Below, in pieces: positions 19,260-27,712 of a DNA stretch of 50,036 nt. The stretch spans positions 1-50,036 of the forward strand of contig PIVU01000006.1 in the NCBI GenBank assembly GCA_003354025.1, given 5' to 3'. This DNA comes from Nitrospirota bacterium (GTDB taxonomy: Bacteria; Nitrospirota; Thermodesulfovibrionia; UBA6902). Each line of letters begins with the position of its first letter. Positions within the stretch are counted from its first letter, which is position 1. Made by a program: the position numbers and the translations under genes. The notes beneath the pieces are model-generated. The model was not told the DNA's origin and did no database searches. It saw only the letters and a program-made list of their open reading frames with translations.

Positions 19260-20300
19260 ATGAAAAAAGACAGCATACAGATTAAAAAGTTTTCCATCGA
19301 TGATGAACTGCTATGGGACAGCTATGTTTCTCAGCATCCCGATTCAACATTTTTTCATCGATCGGGCTGGAAACAAGTAATTGAGCATTCAACGGGACAC
19401 TCCGGCATTTACTTGATGGCATTAAGAAGCGACAAAATAGCAGGTATATATCCACTATTTATAGTATCTACCGGATTATTCGGATTATTCGGGATCAGCC
19501 TACCTTTTGTAAACTATGGGGGGATACTTGCAGATAGCAGGGAAGTTGAAAAATCCCTTATTAAAGAGGCCGGATTAATCGGCAAACAATCTGGCTGCAG
19601 TTATATAGAACTTCATCAGCGATCACCTATAAAGTCTGATCTCCCCTCTTCACAGCACAAAGTTTCTTCCGTAATTCCTTTACATGGTGGATCTGAGGAG
19701 GTATTTAAGAGGCTGCACCAAAATGTACGTAATAAAATCCGAAAGTCTAAAAAGAACGGTGTAACTGTTCAAAGGGGAAAAGAATATTTATCGGACTTCT
19801 ATCAAGTATATTCCCAAAACCTGCGTGATTTGGGAACCCCCGTAATTACAAAGCGATTTTTTGAACAAATAATTGATATATTCCCTGAACAGGCCCGTAT
19901 TTACCGGGCAACAAGAGAGGGTCAAACAATAGGCGCAAAGATCGTATTAATGGACAGTCAAACCTGTTTCTTTGAATGGTCTGCTTCATTAAAAGAGAGT
20001 CTTCGATATGCCCCGGTACATGCAATGAACTGGGAAGCTATAGAAGACGCGTGCAATGCTGGATGTGATTATATTGATTTCGGTCGCAGCACAGCAGACT
20101 CCAGTCATCAGCAATTCAAGAAGTATTGGGGAGTTGAATCAACAACCATGTCATGGTCTTATCAGCTCATTAACTGCAATGAAATACCGGGACTCCAGAA
20201 GGAAAACCCTAAGTTTTCTTTGGCCATTAAGGTCTGGAAAAATATGCCTCTTTTCCTGAGCCGTATATTGGGTCCGCCAATTGCGAGGAGACTGCCTTAA
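19260..20300 (+). CDS. FemAB-like acyltransferase, XrtA-associated type
   Basis: The protein has 346 residues from ATG 19260. An earlier in-frame ATG (19197) overlaps the preceding gene and adds 21 unrelated residues. The sequence 'WDSYVSQHPDSTFFHRSGWKQVIE' and 'LPFVNYGGILADS' are characteristic of the FemAB-related proteins that accompany exosortase A (XrtA) exopolysaccharide loci. The core 'LHQNVRNKIRKSKKNGV' and 'YIDFGRSTADSSHQQFKKYWG' complete the GNAT pair. The reaction is unknown; an acyl or aminoacyl transfer to the polysaccharide or its carrier is likely. It begins 16 bases after the deacetylase-fold gene and is surely co-transcribed with it. Confidence 0.82.
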   Translation: MKKDSIQIKKFSIDDELLWDSYVSQHPDSTFFHRSGWKQVIEHSTGHSGIYLMALRSDKIAGIYPLFIVSTGLFGLFGISLPFVNYGGILADSREVEKSLIKEAGLIGKQSGCSYIELHQRSPIKSDLPSSQHKVSSVIPLHGGSEEVFKRLHQNVRNKIRKSKKNGVTVQRGKEYLSDFYQVYSQNLRDLGTPVITKRFFEQIIDIFPEQARIYRATREGQTIGAKIVLMDSQTCFFEWSASLKESLRYAPVHAMNWEAIEDACNAGCDYIDFGRSTADSSHQQFKKYWGVESTTMSWSYQLINCNEIPGLQKENPKFSLAIKVWKNMPLFLSRILGPPIARRLP

Positions 20301-20335
20301 CTATTACTTGCCGCTATAGGCTCTAAATAAAGAGA

Positions 20336-20355
20336 GATGCAGTTTTTTCTGCATC
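20336..20355. other. Small perfect hairpin with T6 loop
   Basis: The arms gatgcag (20336-20342) and ctgcatc (20349-20355) enclose six T residues, 36 bases after the FemAB stop and 39 before the next ATG. No T-run follows, so termination is unlikely. It may stabilise or separate two mRNA segments. Confidence 0.35.
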
Positions 20356-20393
20356 CTGTAATATTCATTATTAATAAGATGAGGTGATTATTC

Positions 20394-22067
20394 ATGTTTA
20401 CTGTTATTTTCATATTTGTAGCTTTACTGATTCTATTATTATTGCCAAAATACACATCCGGTCGATTACTATATCCTGAATCTTTTGTCCCCGAGACGCA
20501 GGTCTTACGGAAAATGATAAATATCGACCTTAGTAATGTTCCTGTCACAATAGAGATTCCTCATAGAAAGCTTTACAAAATAAAGTGGTTCAAACTGCTA
20601 AAGCCCATCCTGGAGCTGCTCCCTTCAAAATATGCCGTAAAGCCCGACGAAAAGGGCAAGTTCCGTTTTTGGGCATATCCATTTGACGTAGTCCATATCA
20701 TCACCGGGGAAGAGAAGTTTCGCACAACCTTCATGCTCCGTCACAAGGTCGTCGATTTTGCTCCGAAACACATGAAAATATTGTATGCTATGCTACATCT
20801 TTTCTCGCCCATCATGCTCCATGAGGAATGTATAGAAATACATACAACACTGGGTAAAACCTGTGGCTATGCAGATAAAACAAGTGTTGTCCCCGGAGAA
20901 GAGCTTAACTTGATGATAAGCACAAAAGCAGAGACTTTTTCTATTGAGTTAGTGCGTGTTGGTGAAAAATTATCGAAGATAGATAGTAAAGGTAATATTC
21001 CGGGCACATACCAGCCTATTGATACAAAGTTTCCGGCCACATTAGGTTGCGGCTGGCTACCTACCATGAAATACTCTATACCGGAAGAGATATCAAGCGG
21101 CTGCTATGTTATCAAACTCATGGGCAGCAGTCCTGAAGATGAATCATTTATTCCCATTATAGTGAGGCCTAAGGAAGCACAGCATAAAATCGCGATCATA
21201 GCTTCCACTAATACGTGGCACGCCTATAATAGTTGGGCCGGTCAAAACTATTACATTAATTACACATCTCTCCCGTCCAAATACGTTTTGAGTACTGAGC
21301 GTCCATTTGATCTGCATGTAAGAAATCCCATAAATGAGAATTGTGAAGTAACCAGAGACCATCTGCTTGTTGGTGAAAGGCTTGTATGGTCATGGTTCGA
21401 AAGAGAAGGATTCGAGTACGACCTCTATTCAGACATAGACCTGCACTCTAAAGAAGTATATGAGGAGTGTCTAAGTAAATATAATACTATCGTGATAAGC
21501 ACACATAATGAGTACTGGTCATTTGATATGATTAATAATCTTAAGGAGTACATTAAAAACGGCGGCAATGTCGCTTCACTTTCAGGAAACACCCTTTATA
21601 AGGAAGTACGATACCCCAACAACAAAGTAATTATTTTGGATGGAGCGTATTTGCGTCATCAGGGATTCGGCGAAGAATCGGTTTTAGGTGTAGCCCAGGA
21701 TCTTCGTGGATTTATGACATGGGCGCCTTATAAGGTCATGCAGTCAGACCACTGGGCCTTTGAAGGAACGAATCTGAAAGATGGCAATCTAATAGGTACA
21801 AAAGGATTGAACGTTTCACCTGAAGGGCTGCCAGGAGCAAGCGGTTGGGAGACTGACAAAATTTTCCCTGAATCCCCGAAAAGCACTACACTATTAGCAA
21901 GAGGGACCAATGCTAACGGTGGAGGAGCAGATATGGTCTTTTATCAGGAGCCAAATGAAGGCGCCGTGTTCTCAGTCGGTTCTATTAACTTTGGCGGAAG
22001 CCTTCTGGTTGATGAGCCAATATCTCAAATCACTAAGAATGTACTTAACAGATTTTTAAAATCATAA
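20394..22067 (+). CDS. Membrane-anchored N,N-dimethylformamidase large-subunit-like protein
   Basis: This 557-residue protein has an N-terminal hydrophobic helix (3-20, 'VIFIFVALLILLLLP'), so the rest probably lies in the periplasm. From about 270 it matches the catalytic C-terminal domain of the dimethylformamidase beta subunit: 'IIASTNTWHAYNSWAGQNYY', 'GFEYDLYSDIDLH', 'VISTHNEYWSFDMI' (E373, Y374) and a late 'AVFSVGSINFGGSLL'. The characterised enzyme uses a mononuclear iron held by two tyrosines and a carboxylate and hydrolyses a formamide. Most homologues have unknown substrates. A strong Shine-Dalgarno ('gaggtga') precedes the ATG. A formyltransferase gene lies 2 kb downstream, so action on an N-formyl sugar is conceivable, but that is inference. 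Confidence 0.72.
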   Translation: MFTVIFIFVALLILLLLPKYTSGRLLYPESFVPETQVLRKMINIDLSNVPVTIEIPHRKLYKIKWFKLLKPILELLPSKYAVKPDEKGKFRFWAYPFDVVHIITGEEKFRTTFMLRHKVVDFAPKHMKILYAMLHLFSPIMLHEECIEIHTTLGKTCGYADKTSVVPGEELNLMISTKAETFSIELVRVGEKLSKIDSKGNIPGTYQPIDTKFPATLGCGWLPTMKYSIPEEISSGCYVIKLMGSSPEDESFIPIIVRPKEAQHKIAIIASTNTWHAYNSWAGQNYYINYTSLPSKYVLSTERPFDLHVRNPINENCEVTRDHLLVGERLVWSWFEREGFEYDLYSDIDLHSKEVYEECLSKYNTIVISTHNEYWSFDMINNLKEYIKNGGNVASLSGNTLYKEVRYPNNKVIILDGAYLRHQGFGEESVLGVAQDLRGFMTWAPYKVMQSDHWAFEGTNLKDGNLIGTKGLNVSPEGLPGASGWETDKIFPESPKSTTLLARGTNANGGGADMVFYQEPNEGAVFSVGSINFGGSLLVDEPISQITKNVLNRFLKS

Positions 22068-22090
22068 ATAGTACTTATTTAAGGAAGAGC

Positions 22091-23344
22091 ATGAATATAT
22101 GGGTCGTAAATCAGTTTACAAGTACTCCTAATATGCCCGGCAAGCAGCGGGACTACCAGTACGCTAAGGCATATTCAATGGAAGGTCATAACGTAACTCT
22201 ATGGCGGTCCAGTTTTAGTCATTGGAGCAGGGAAGAAATGATAAAAGACAGCAAGGCCTATGTTCGTGAGACTGACGGCAATTTAAATATCATGCATTTA
22301 AAAACCAGTCCTCTTTATTACAAAAATGATCATAACCGCTTTCTTAACATGCTCTCATTCGCTCGCGCCCTTTCAAAGACATCCCGCACTGTTTCTTCGC
22401 CCGACGCAATAGTTGCCACCTACCCCAGCCCATTTGCCGCCTTTGCAGCTAACAGAATTGCAAGACGCTATAACGCTAAATTTATTCTCGAGATAGGTGA
22501 TTTGTGGCCTCAGGTCTGGATTGAACGAAAGGCCTTCCCAGTCTATCATCCATTCATCTTCACATTACTGGCAGTACAAAAATACATATTCAATAGAACA
22601 CATACATATGTATCTTCTCTTCCATATGTAAATGACTTCCTGGTAGAGAGAGGTGTAAAAGATTACAGCTTCACATGGGTCCCTAATGGAATCAACCTCG
22701 ATGATTTCAATCAAAATGACCCGGGCAATAGTACACCTGATTCAGTTAAAGACATACTATTATCCATGAAGTCTGCATCAGCCGAGGGAAAACTCAACAT
22801 TATTTATGTAGGCGGGATCGGGGTTGGCAACAGAGTAGACCACATTGTAGAAGCTGCAAAAGTATTAAAAGATGCAAGTGAAAAGAAAATATGTTTTCAT
22901 ATTATAGGAGACGGACACACTAAAAAAACTATTATAAATTATGTTTCAGCAAACAAGTTAGATTCAGTCAATATCTGGCCTCCTGTAGTAAGAAGCTTCG
23001 TCCCTCTTCTCTTAAGAAACGCCGATGCCGGCATACAGTGTCTGCATGACAATCCCATATACAGATACGGCGTTAATCTTAGTAAAATCTACGATTATAT
23101 GTCTGCTGAACTTCCTGTTATTTTTTCCGCAAAGGTTAGGAATAATCTTGTTGATCAATATAATGCCGGAATCTCAGTGCCTCCAGGAAATCCTGAAGCT
23201 ATTGCTGAAGCTCTCAGACAATTTGTCTCTCTGTCAATTGAGGAGAGAACTTCCATGGGGAAGCGCGGCTATCAGGGCGTAATTGCAGACTACGATATCA
23301 ACGTTCTATCTAAGAAATACCTTAACCTGATTGAAGGCAGGTAA
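22091..23344 (+). CDS. GT-B (family 4) glycosyltransferase, WbuB-like
   Basis: A 417-residue GT4 enzyme of the WbuB group. It starts 'IWVVNQFTSTPNMPGKQRDY', where the R/Y-rich segment contacts the nucleotide sugar. 'FILEIGDLWPQVWIERKAF' is a signature of WbuB-like fucosaminyl transferases and relatives. The donor domain has 'IIYVGGIGVGNRVDHIVEAA' and 'NPIYRYGVNLSKIYDYMSAELPVI', the expected EX7E-like region with 'K.YDYMSAE'. An 'aaggaag' Shine-Dalgarno lies 5-6 bases from the ATG. WbuB itself transfers N-acetyl-fucosamine-type sugars, which would fit an amino-sugar-rich glycan, but the sugar here is not shown. Confidence 0.88.
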   Translation: MNIWVVNQFTSTPNMPGKQRDYQYAKAYSMEGHNVTLWRSSFSHWSREEMIKDSKAYVRETDGNLNIMHLKTSPLYYKNDHNRFLNMLSFARALSKTSRTVSSPDAIVATYPSPFAAFAANRIARRYNAKFILEIGDLWPQVWIERKAFPVYHPFIFTLLAVQKYIFNRTHTYVSSLPYVNDFLVERGVKDYSFTWVPNGINLDDFNQNDPGNSTPDSVKDILLSMKSASAEGKLNIIYVGGIGVGNRVDHIVEAAKVLKDASEKKICFHIIGDGHTKKTIINYVSANKLDSVNIWPPVVRSFVPLLLRNADAGIQCLHDNPIYRYGVNLSKIYDYMSAELPVIFSAKVRNNLVDQYNAGISVPPGNPEAIAEALRQFVSLSIEERTSMGKRGYQGVIADYDINVLSKKYLNLIEGR

Positions 23345-23371
23345 GCCTGGCAACTCTATAAAAAGACCATT

Positions 23372-24256
23372 TTGAACAATAATACAAAAAACTGTTTCTC
23401 TGTAGATGTTGAAGGTTTTGTAGAATCAAACCTTCAAAGCTTCCACATACCGGAAAAGTACATTTCCAGAGATAAAGAAAACTATGAAATTGAGAAGAAT
23501 GTTAATTTCATACTTTCTTTTTTAGATAACCTAAATGTTAAGGGAACATTCTTTTTTCTGGGCAGGATTGCTCAAGACATTCCTCTTATAATCAAAGAAA
23601 CGGCTAAACAGGGCCATGAAATTGCATGCCACAGTTATGAACACAAACGTATATTTGGCCTGACAGAAATTGAATTTAAAGAAAATATACTGTATTCGAA
23701 AAAGTCACTGGAAGACATATCCGGCACTGCTGTTTACGGTTTCAGGGCCCCGGATTTTTCAATTACAAAAGCAAGCTTGTGGGCTCTGGACATATTAAAG
23801 GAACTAGGTTTTTTATACGACTCAAGCATTTATCCAATAGGTTTACATGATGTATATGGAATTGAAAATACAGAGACGGGGATACACACACTTCCTAATG
23901 GGCTGATGGAGTTTCCATTGTCTACCATGGAGGTATTCGGAAAAAGTTTACCTTTTTGCGGAGGAGGTTATTTCAGACTATACCCTTTATCAATAACAGA
24001 GCACTTTATAAGAAAATCTAACAGCAATGGCTCGCCATGCATGATATACATTCATCCATATGAAGTCGGCAATGAGATTCCTCAAATTTCCGAAATGTCC
24101 TTATATCGTCGATTCAGGCACTATTATAATTGTAAAGATGGATATAAGAGGCTCGCAAAAACACTGAAATCATTTGACTTTTGTACAGTTATTGAGTTGC
24201 TCAAAGAAAATCAGTTTGTAGACCTTAAACTGCAAAATAACAGTAATATACGGTGA
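23372..24256 (+). CDS. Polysaccharide deacetylase, XrtA-system (DUF3473) type
   Basis: This 294-residue CE4-fold enzyme starts at TTG 23372. This is the first usable start after the preceding in-frame stop, and any later ATG would delete the catalytic motif. Motif 1 is 'FSVDVEGFV' (D12 with E14), motif 2 'HEIACHSYEH' (H87xxxH91) and motif 3 'YGFRAPDFSIT'. 'GGGYFRLYP' and 'CMIYIHPYEV' near the end are typical of the DUF3473-containing deacetylases that accompany exosortase A. It would remove N-acetyl groups from the glycan with a divalent metal. No signal peptide is visible, so it acts on the cytoplasmic side or is exported by another route. Confidence 0.87.
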   Translation: MNNNTKNCFSVDVEGFVESNLQSFHIPEKYISRDKENYEIEKNVNFILSFLDNLNVKGTFFFLGRIAQDIPLIIKETAKQGHEIACHSYEHKRIFGLTEIEFKENILYSKKSLEDISGTAVYGFRAPDFSITKASLWALDILKELGFLYDSSIYPIGLHDVYGIENTETGIHTLPNGLMEFPLSTMEVFGKSLPFCGGGYFRLYPLSITEHFIRKSNSNGSPCMIYIHPYEVGNEIPQISEMSLYRRFRHYYNCKDGYKRLAKTLKSFDFCTVIELLKENQFVDLKLQNNSNIR

Positions 24257-24263
24257 CCAAACA

Positions 24264-25058
24264 ATGATTGATTCCAATATTAAAAAGTGGCTAATAATAA
24301 CTACAGACAATCTGCCGGAAGCTTATTACATGGCTAGACATTTGCTGAATAATTCTCAACATGTTTCAATGCTTAACATTAAGGGACGAACTTTCTTGCA
24401 GAGCTTCTCTGTGCTGAAGCGGCTGCTTAAAAAACGCGGTCCCGCCTACCTGGCCGACTTTTTCCTTGGTCGCTATATGAAGAAATATTATCAGAATCCA
24501 GCGATAAAGCCATTCGCTGATATAGACGATAAGTTTAAGGAGAGTATTAGATCAAAAATTGAGTACCATTCTTGTGAAGACCCCCATAGCACCAGTTCCC
24601 TTGCTTTAGTAGAGAGTTATGCACCTGACTACATTCTTTTCCTTGGAGCTCCTGTAATTAAGCCTTCTTTATTTAGTTTAGCCAAACAGGGGACCATTAA
24701 CTGGCACCATGGGTTTTCACCGATCTACAAGGGATCAGACTGCGTGCACTGGGCAATGGCAAATAAGGATTTTCATAATATTGGATTCACTATCCACTTT
24801 GTTTCTGAAATTGTAGACGGCGGCAGTATCATTCTTCAAAGAAAAGTCCAGGTAAACAAAGACCTTGATTTTGCAGAAGCAATAGCGGAAATATTGCTGA
24901 AAGGCATGGAAGGATTCACTGAAGTTGTTGACAATATTATTTCCCATAAAGAAATCAATTCAAAAATCCAGGAAAAGGGCGGAAAGCATTACCCTCCTGC
25001 AGGATGGAGAACAATTAGGCAGGCCTGCAATAATTTCAGTATATTTAGAAAAAGCTGA
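24264..25058 (+). CDS. Formyltransferase-family enzyme (sugar N-formyltransferase candidate)
   Basis: This 264-residue protein carries the formyltransferase fold. The catalytic triad of this family (N, H, D) appears as N146 and H148 in 'INWHHGFSPIYKGSD', and D185 in 'SEIVDGGSII'. 'WAMANKD' after the loop and 'YILFLGAPVIKPSLF' before it are also typical. Enzymes of this fold move a formyl group from N10-formyl-tetrahydrofolate to an amine. In polysaccharide loci the acceptor is usually a 4- or 3-amino sugar nucleotide. The aminotransferase at 25792 and the initiating transferase at 25091 follow, so N-formylation of an amino sugar is the likely job. It could instead act on another amine. It starts 7 bases after the deacetylase stop. 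Confidence 0.82.
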   Translation: MIDSNIKKWLIITTDNLPEAYYMARHLLNNSQHVSMLNIKGRTFLQSFSVLKRLLKKRGPAYLADFFLGRYMKKYYQNPAIKPFADIDDKFKESIRSKIEYHSCEDPHSTSSLALVESYAPDYILFLGAPVIKPSLFSLAKQGTINWHHGFSPIYKGSDCVHWAMANKDFHNIGFTIHFVSEIVDGGSIILQRKVQVNKDLDFAEAIAEILLKGMEGFTEVVDNIISHKEINSKIQEKGGKHYPPAGWRTIRQACNNFSIFRKS

Positions 25059-25090
25059 ATTCAGTTTTCATTACAATCTTATTTATATCT

Positions 25091-25795
25091 ATGAGACTCT
25101 TTGACTTTTCCATAGGACTAATCGGCTTAATACTATCATCTCCTTTATTTCTACTCATTGCGGTTTTAATTAAGTTATCATCTCCTGGGCCGGTTATATA
25201 CTCTCAACAAAGGGTTGGACGTAATGCTGAATTATTTTCCCTATATAAATTCCGTTCCATGATAGATAAAGCTGATAAGCATGGAACGTCTGTAACAACA
25301 GACAGAGACCCTCGTATTACTACCGTAGGCAGGTTCCTTCGCAAAACAAAACTTGATGAGTTGCCACAGTTGTTAAATGTCATAAAAGGTGATATGAGTT
25401 TTGTCGGGCCCAGGCCTGATGTACCTGAGATAATAAATAATTACAGCAAAGAAATGAAAAAGATACTGAAAATCCGTCCCGGCATCACAAGTAATGCAAC
25501 TTTACAGCTTAGAAATGAAGAAGAACTACTCTCGCTGGCAATCGACCCGGACAGAGTATACGAAGAAGTAGTGGTACCAGCAAAGGTTAAGCTTGCAATG
25601 GAACATGTAGAAAAAAACTCATTTCTATTCGACTTCAAAATTCTACTTCAAACAGTATGGGCACTTACTGCCGGCAAGTTATTCCCTCTGGAAGAGCAGG
25701 CTTTCATCAATGATCTGAAGAATAAAATATCCTTAATAAATAACTCAACTACAAAAAATCAAAAAAACACAAAAGAAACAGAGGTACAGACATGA
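25091..25795 (+). CDS. Initiating sugar-phosphate transferase, PglC-like
   Basis: This 234-residue monotopic phosphoglycosyl transferase starts the repeat unit by moving a sugar-phosphate to undecaprenyl phosphate. The N-terminal re-entrant helix is '[20 protein letters not shown]', with the Ser-Pro break at 17-18. The catalytic Asp-Glu pair is in '[18 protein letters not shown]' (D89-E90), followed by the typical 'SFVGPRPD'. The length matches the small PglC type, not the large WbaP type, because the extra N-terminal membrane domain is absent. A lysine- and threonine-rich tail follows. Its stop overlaps the next ATG by four bases (ATGA), so it is translated together with the aminotransferase. 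The sugar is probably an amino sugar, as in PglC systems. Confidence 0.92.
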   Translation: MRLFDFSIGLIGLILSSPLFLLIAVLIKLSSPGPVIYSQQRVGRNAELFSLYKFRSMIDKADKHGTSVTTDRDPRITTVGRFLRKTKLDELPQLLNVIKGDMSFVGPRPDVPEIINNYSKEMKKILKIRPGITSNATLQLRNEEELLSLAIDPDRVYEEVVVPAKVKLAMEHVEKNSFLFDFKILLQTVWALTAGKLFPLEEQAFINDLKNKISLINNSTTKNQKNTKETEVQT

Positions 25796-26895
25796 TACCA
25801 ATAATTAGACCTACGTTAGTAGATTTTAGTGATGTTGAAGCTGAATTCAAAGAAGTCTGGGAGTCAGGACAGGTAACAGTATCAAAGTATACTGCGCTAT
25901 TTGAAAAAAAGGTTGCGAAAACTTTAAAAGTTAAAAATGTCATTGCCGTATCCAGTTGTACGTCCGGCCTGATTCTAGGAGCAAAAGCTTTAGCCCTGAA
26001 GGGAGAAGTCATTCTTCCCACTTTCACATTTGCGGCAACTGCTCATGCACTTATCTGGAACAATGTTACCCCTGTTTTTTGTGATTCCGAAAAAGGCACC
26101 TATAATATTGATGTTAAGAAAATTGAATCATTGATTACTAAAAAAACGTCGGCTATTATGCCTGTCTATATATTCGGGGTACCTCCGAAAATCGATGCTC
26201 TTGAAAAAATCGCTGCAAAATACAATCTAAAATTATTATTCGATTCAGCCCAGGGACTTGGAGCCACTTTTAAAGGAGTTCCTTCTGGAGGTTTCGGCGA
26301 CATTGAAGTATTCAGTCTTAGCCCTACAAAAGTAGTAAGTTCTATTGAAGGAGGACTTATAACAACTAACAATGACGAACTGGCTAATAATATCAGGCAA
26401 TTGAGGGATTATGGAAAGAGCGCTGATGGTGAAGATATGGATCATGTGGGTTTAAGCGCCAGGATTAGTGAATTCCATTCTATCGTTGGGTTAAAGAATT
26501 TTCAAAAAGTCAGACAGCTAATACGAAACAGGCTGAATATTATTAAGCTATACAAGAAGCATTTGAAGAATACCAGGGGAATAACGTTTCAGCATGTTCC
26601 AGATACTTGCAAATCAACTGGAAACTATATGGTTATCTTTATTGATGAACGCAAAGCTAAAGCGTCAAGAGATGAAGTGTACAAATATATGAGTGATAAT
26701 GGCGCTCAGACAAAGAAATATTTCTACCCTGCCTTGCATATGCAGACAGCCTATATGAAATATCGTAAAAAATACAGTGGTAAGCTCCCTGTAGCTGAGA
26801 AGGCTGCATTGGAAGGACTGGCGCTGCCCCTCTATAGTCATATGGACAATAGCTTAGTTCTAAAAGTTTGCAGATTAATAAAGGAAGTTCTTTAG
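25792..26895 (+). CDS. DegT/DnrJ/EryC1 sugar aminotransferase
   Basis: This PLP-dependent enzyme of 367 residues converts a keto sugar nucleotide to an amino sugar nucleotide. The PLP lysine is K180 in 'SLSPTKVVSSIEGG', D151 in 'LFDSAQGLGA' pairs with the pyridine nitrogen, and 'VSSCTSGLILGAKAL' forms the phosphate-binding helix start. It overlaps the PglC-like gene by four bases. With the formyltransferase (24264) and the ChbG- and CE4-type deacetylases it suggests a diamino or N-formylamino sugar. The dehydratase that would supply the 4-keto sugar is not in this window. It is the last gene of the main glycan block. Confidence 0.92.
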   Translation: MIPIIRPTLVDFSDVEAEFKEVWESGQVTVSKYTALFEKKVAKTLKVKNVIAVSSCTSGLILGAKALALKGEVILPTFTFAATAHALIWNNVTPVFCDSEKGTYNIDVKKIESLITKKTSAIMPVYIFGVPPKIDALEKIAAKYNLKLLFDSAQGLGATFKGVPSGGFGDIEVFSLSPTKVVSSIEGGLITTNNDELANNIRQLRDYGKSADGEDMDHVGLSARISEFHSIVGLKNFQKVRQLIRNRLNIIKLYKKHLKNTRGITFQHVPDTCKSTGNYMVIFIDERKAKASRDEVYKYMSDNGAQTKKYFYPALHMQTAYMKYRKKYSGKLPVAEKAALEGLALPLYSHMDNSLVLKVCRLIKEVL

Positions 26896-27040
26896 CTAAA
26901 TATTCTCTATTTAATTCAGAAAACAGTTTCCTTTTGTAAAATCCCAACAATATAATCAAATCATATAGACCTTACCTACTTTGCCTTTACCTCACAAACT
27001 TAGTGCAAAGTAATTCCCGGCAAGGCTTAGGAGCATGAAA

Positions 27041-27463
27041 ATGAAAAACAAGAATTCTAAATTTGAAGATTTAGAAGTATACAAAAAATTGTGCAGCCTT
27101 CATCTTAAGGTAAGTGAATTGACTTTTAAATTCCCTGAGTTTGAATTACATGAAATAGGTTCTGAGCTGCGGCGTTTATCCAATGCAGCTCCTGCAAGTA
27201 TTGCTGAAGGCTACTCCAACAAGCATGTTAAGTTTTATATTGAGCGGATTCACCGATCATTAGGTGAAGTCAGACAAACTATACATTATCTTAATATTGC
27301 TTTTAAGAAAAAGTATATTGAGCGTGATAACCACACAGACATTATCAGTCAATACGATGAGTGCGTGCGCATGCTGAAAGCACTTGAGAAATCTCTTCAC
27401 TCAATGAAATCACGTCAGAACACATTTACTAAAAACCAATATCCCGGTTCTTTTTACCCTTGA
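27041..27463 (+). CDS. Four-helix-bundle protein (23S rRNA-IVP/TIGR02436 family)
   Basis: This 140-residue cytoplasmic protein of a widespread family was first noted in rRNA intervening sequences. It is also scattered across genomes next to polysaccharide genes. It starts 'FEDLEVYKKLCSLHLKVSELT' and has 'ELRRLSNAAPASIAEGYSNK', the 'S...iAEG' turn characteristic of the family. I chose ATG 27041 because the Shine-Dalgarno 'aggag' (27029-27033) is 7 bases away. An ATG at 27035 is only 1 base from it. Biochemical function is unknown. No rRNA is near, so it is not an rRNA insert here. It stands alone between the aminotransferase gene and a regulatory region. Confidence 0.85.
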   Translation: MKNKNSKFEDLEVYKKLCSLHLKVSELTFKFPEFELHEIGSELRRLSNAAPASIAEGYSNKHVKFYIERIHRSLGEVRQTIHYLNIAFKKKYIERDNHTDIISQYDECVRMLKALEKSLHSMKSRQNTFTKNQYPGSFYP

Positions 27464-27628
27464 TATTTACTGTTAACTTATGTTCAATGATTATGAAGTC
27501 AATAATCTTCCTCCACTAAATACACTTCATCAAAATTTACTGAAAGTAGATTTCCTCATTCATTGCTATCTACGTAGCAAACTCCTTCCTTTCATATTTC
27601 ATTATTTAGTAGTAACAGCAGACGAGCC

Positions 27629-27657
27629 TTGACTGTATGGAATACCATACATAATAT
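27629..27657 (+). promoter_or_regulatory. Sigma70-like promoter with operator dyad in the spacer
   Basis: The -35 box TTGACT (27629-27634) and -10 box TAATAT (27652-27657) are separated by exactly 17 bases. The spacer is nearly filled by the dyad gtatgg-aata-ccatac (27635-27650), a layout expected for repressor control. The predicted start is near 27664, about 250 bases before the secreted protein gene. Confidence 0.55.
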
Positions 27658-27689
27658 GATCTTTTATTTTTAATTCACAACACATTTTA

Positions 27690-27706
27690 TTGGCACATTA
27701 ATTGCT
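27690..27706 (+). promoter_or_regulatory. Sigma54-type (-24/-12) promoter
   Basis: TTGGCAC (27690-27696), five bases, then TTGCT (27702-27706), matching the RpoN consensus TGGCAC-N5-TTGCW. The GG and GC pairs have the required 10-base spacing. The predicted start is near 27717. Such promoters need an enhancer-binding activator, and sites for one would lie upstream. Confidence 0.65.
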
Positions 27707-27712
27707 ATTATT

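Noticed and set aside
26978-27011. Inverted repeat actttgc/gcaaagt before the four-helix-bundle gene
   Set aside because: Only 7 bp with a 20-base loop and no T-run. Likely chance in an AT-rich gap.
27041-27463. rRNA intervening sequence, because of the four-helix-bundle gene
   Set aside because: No rRNA sequence flanks it. The family also occurs alone in genomes.
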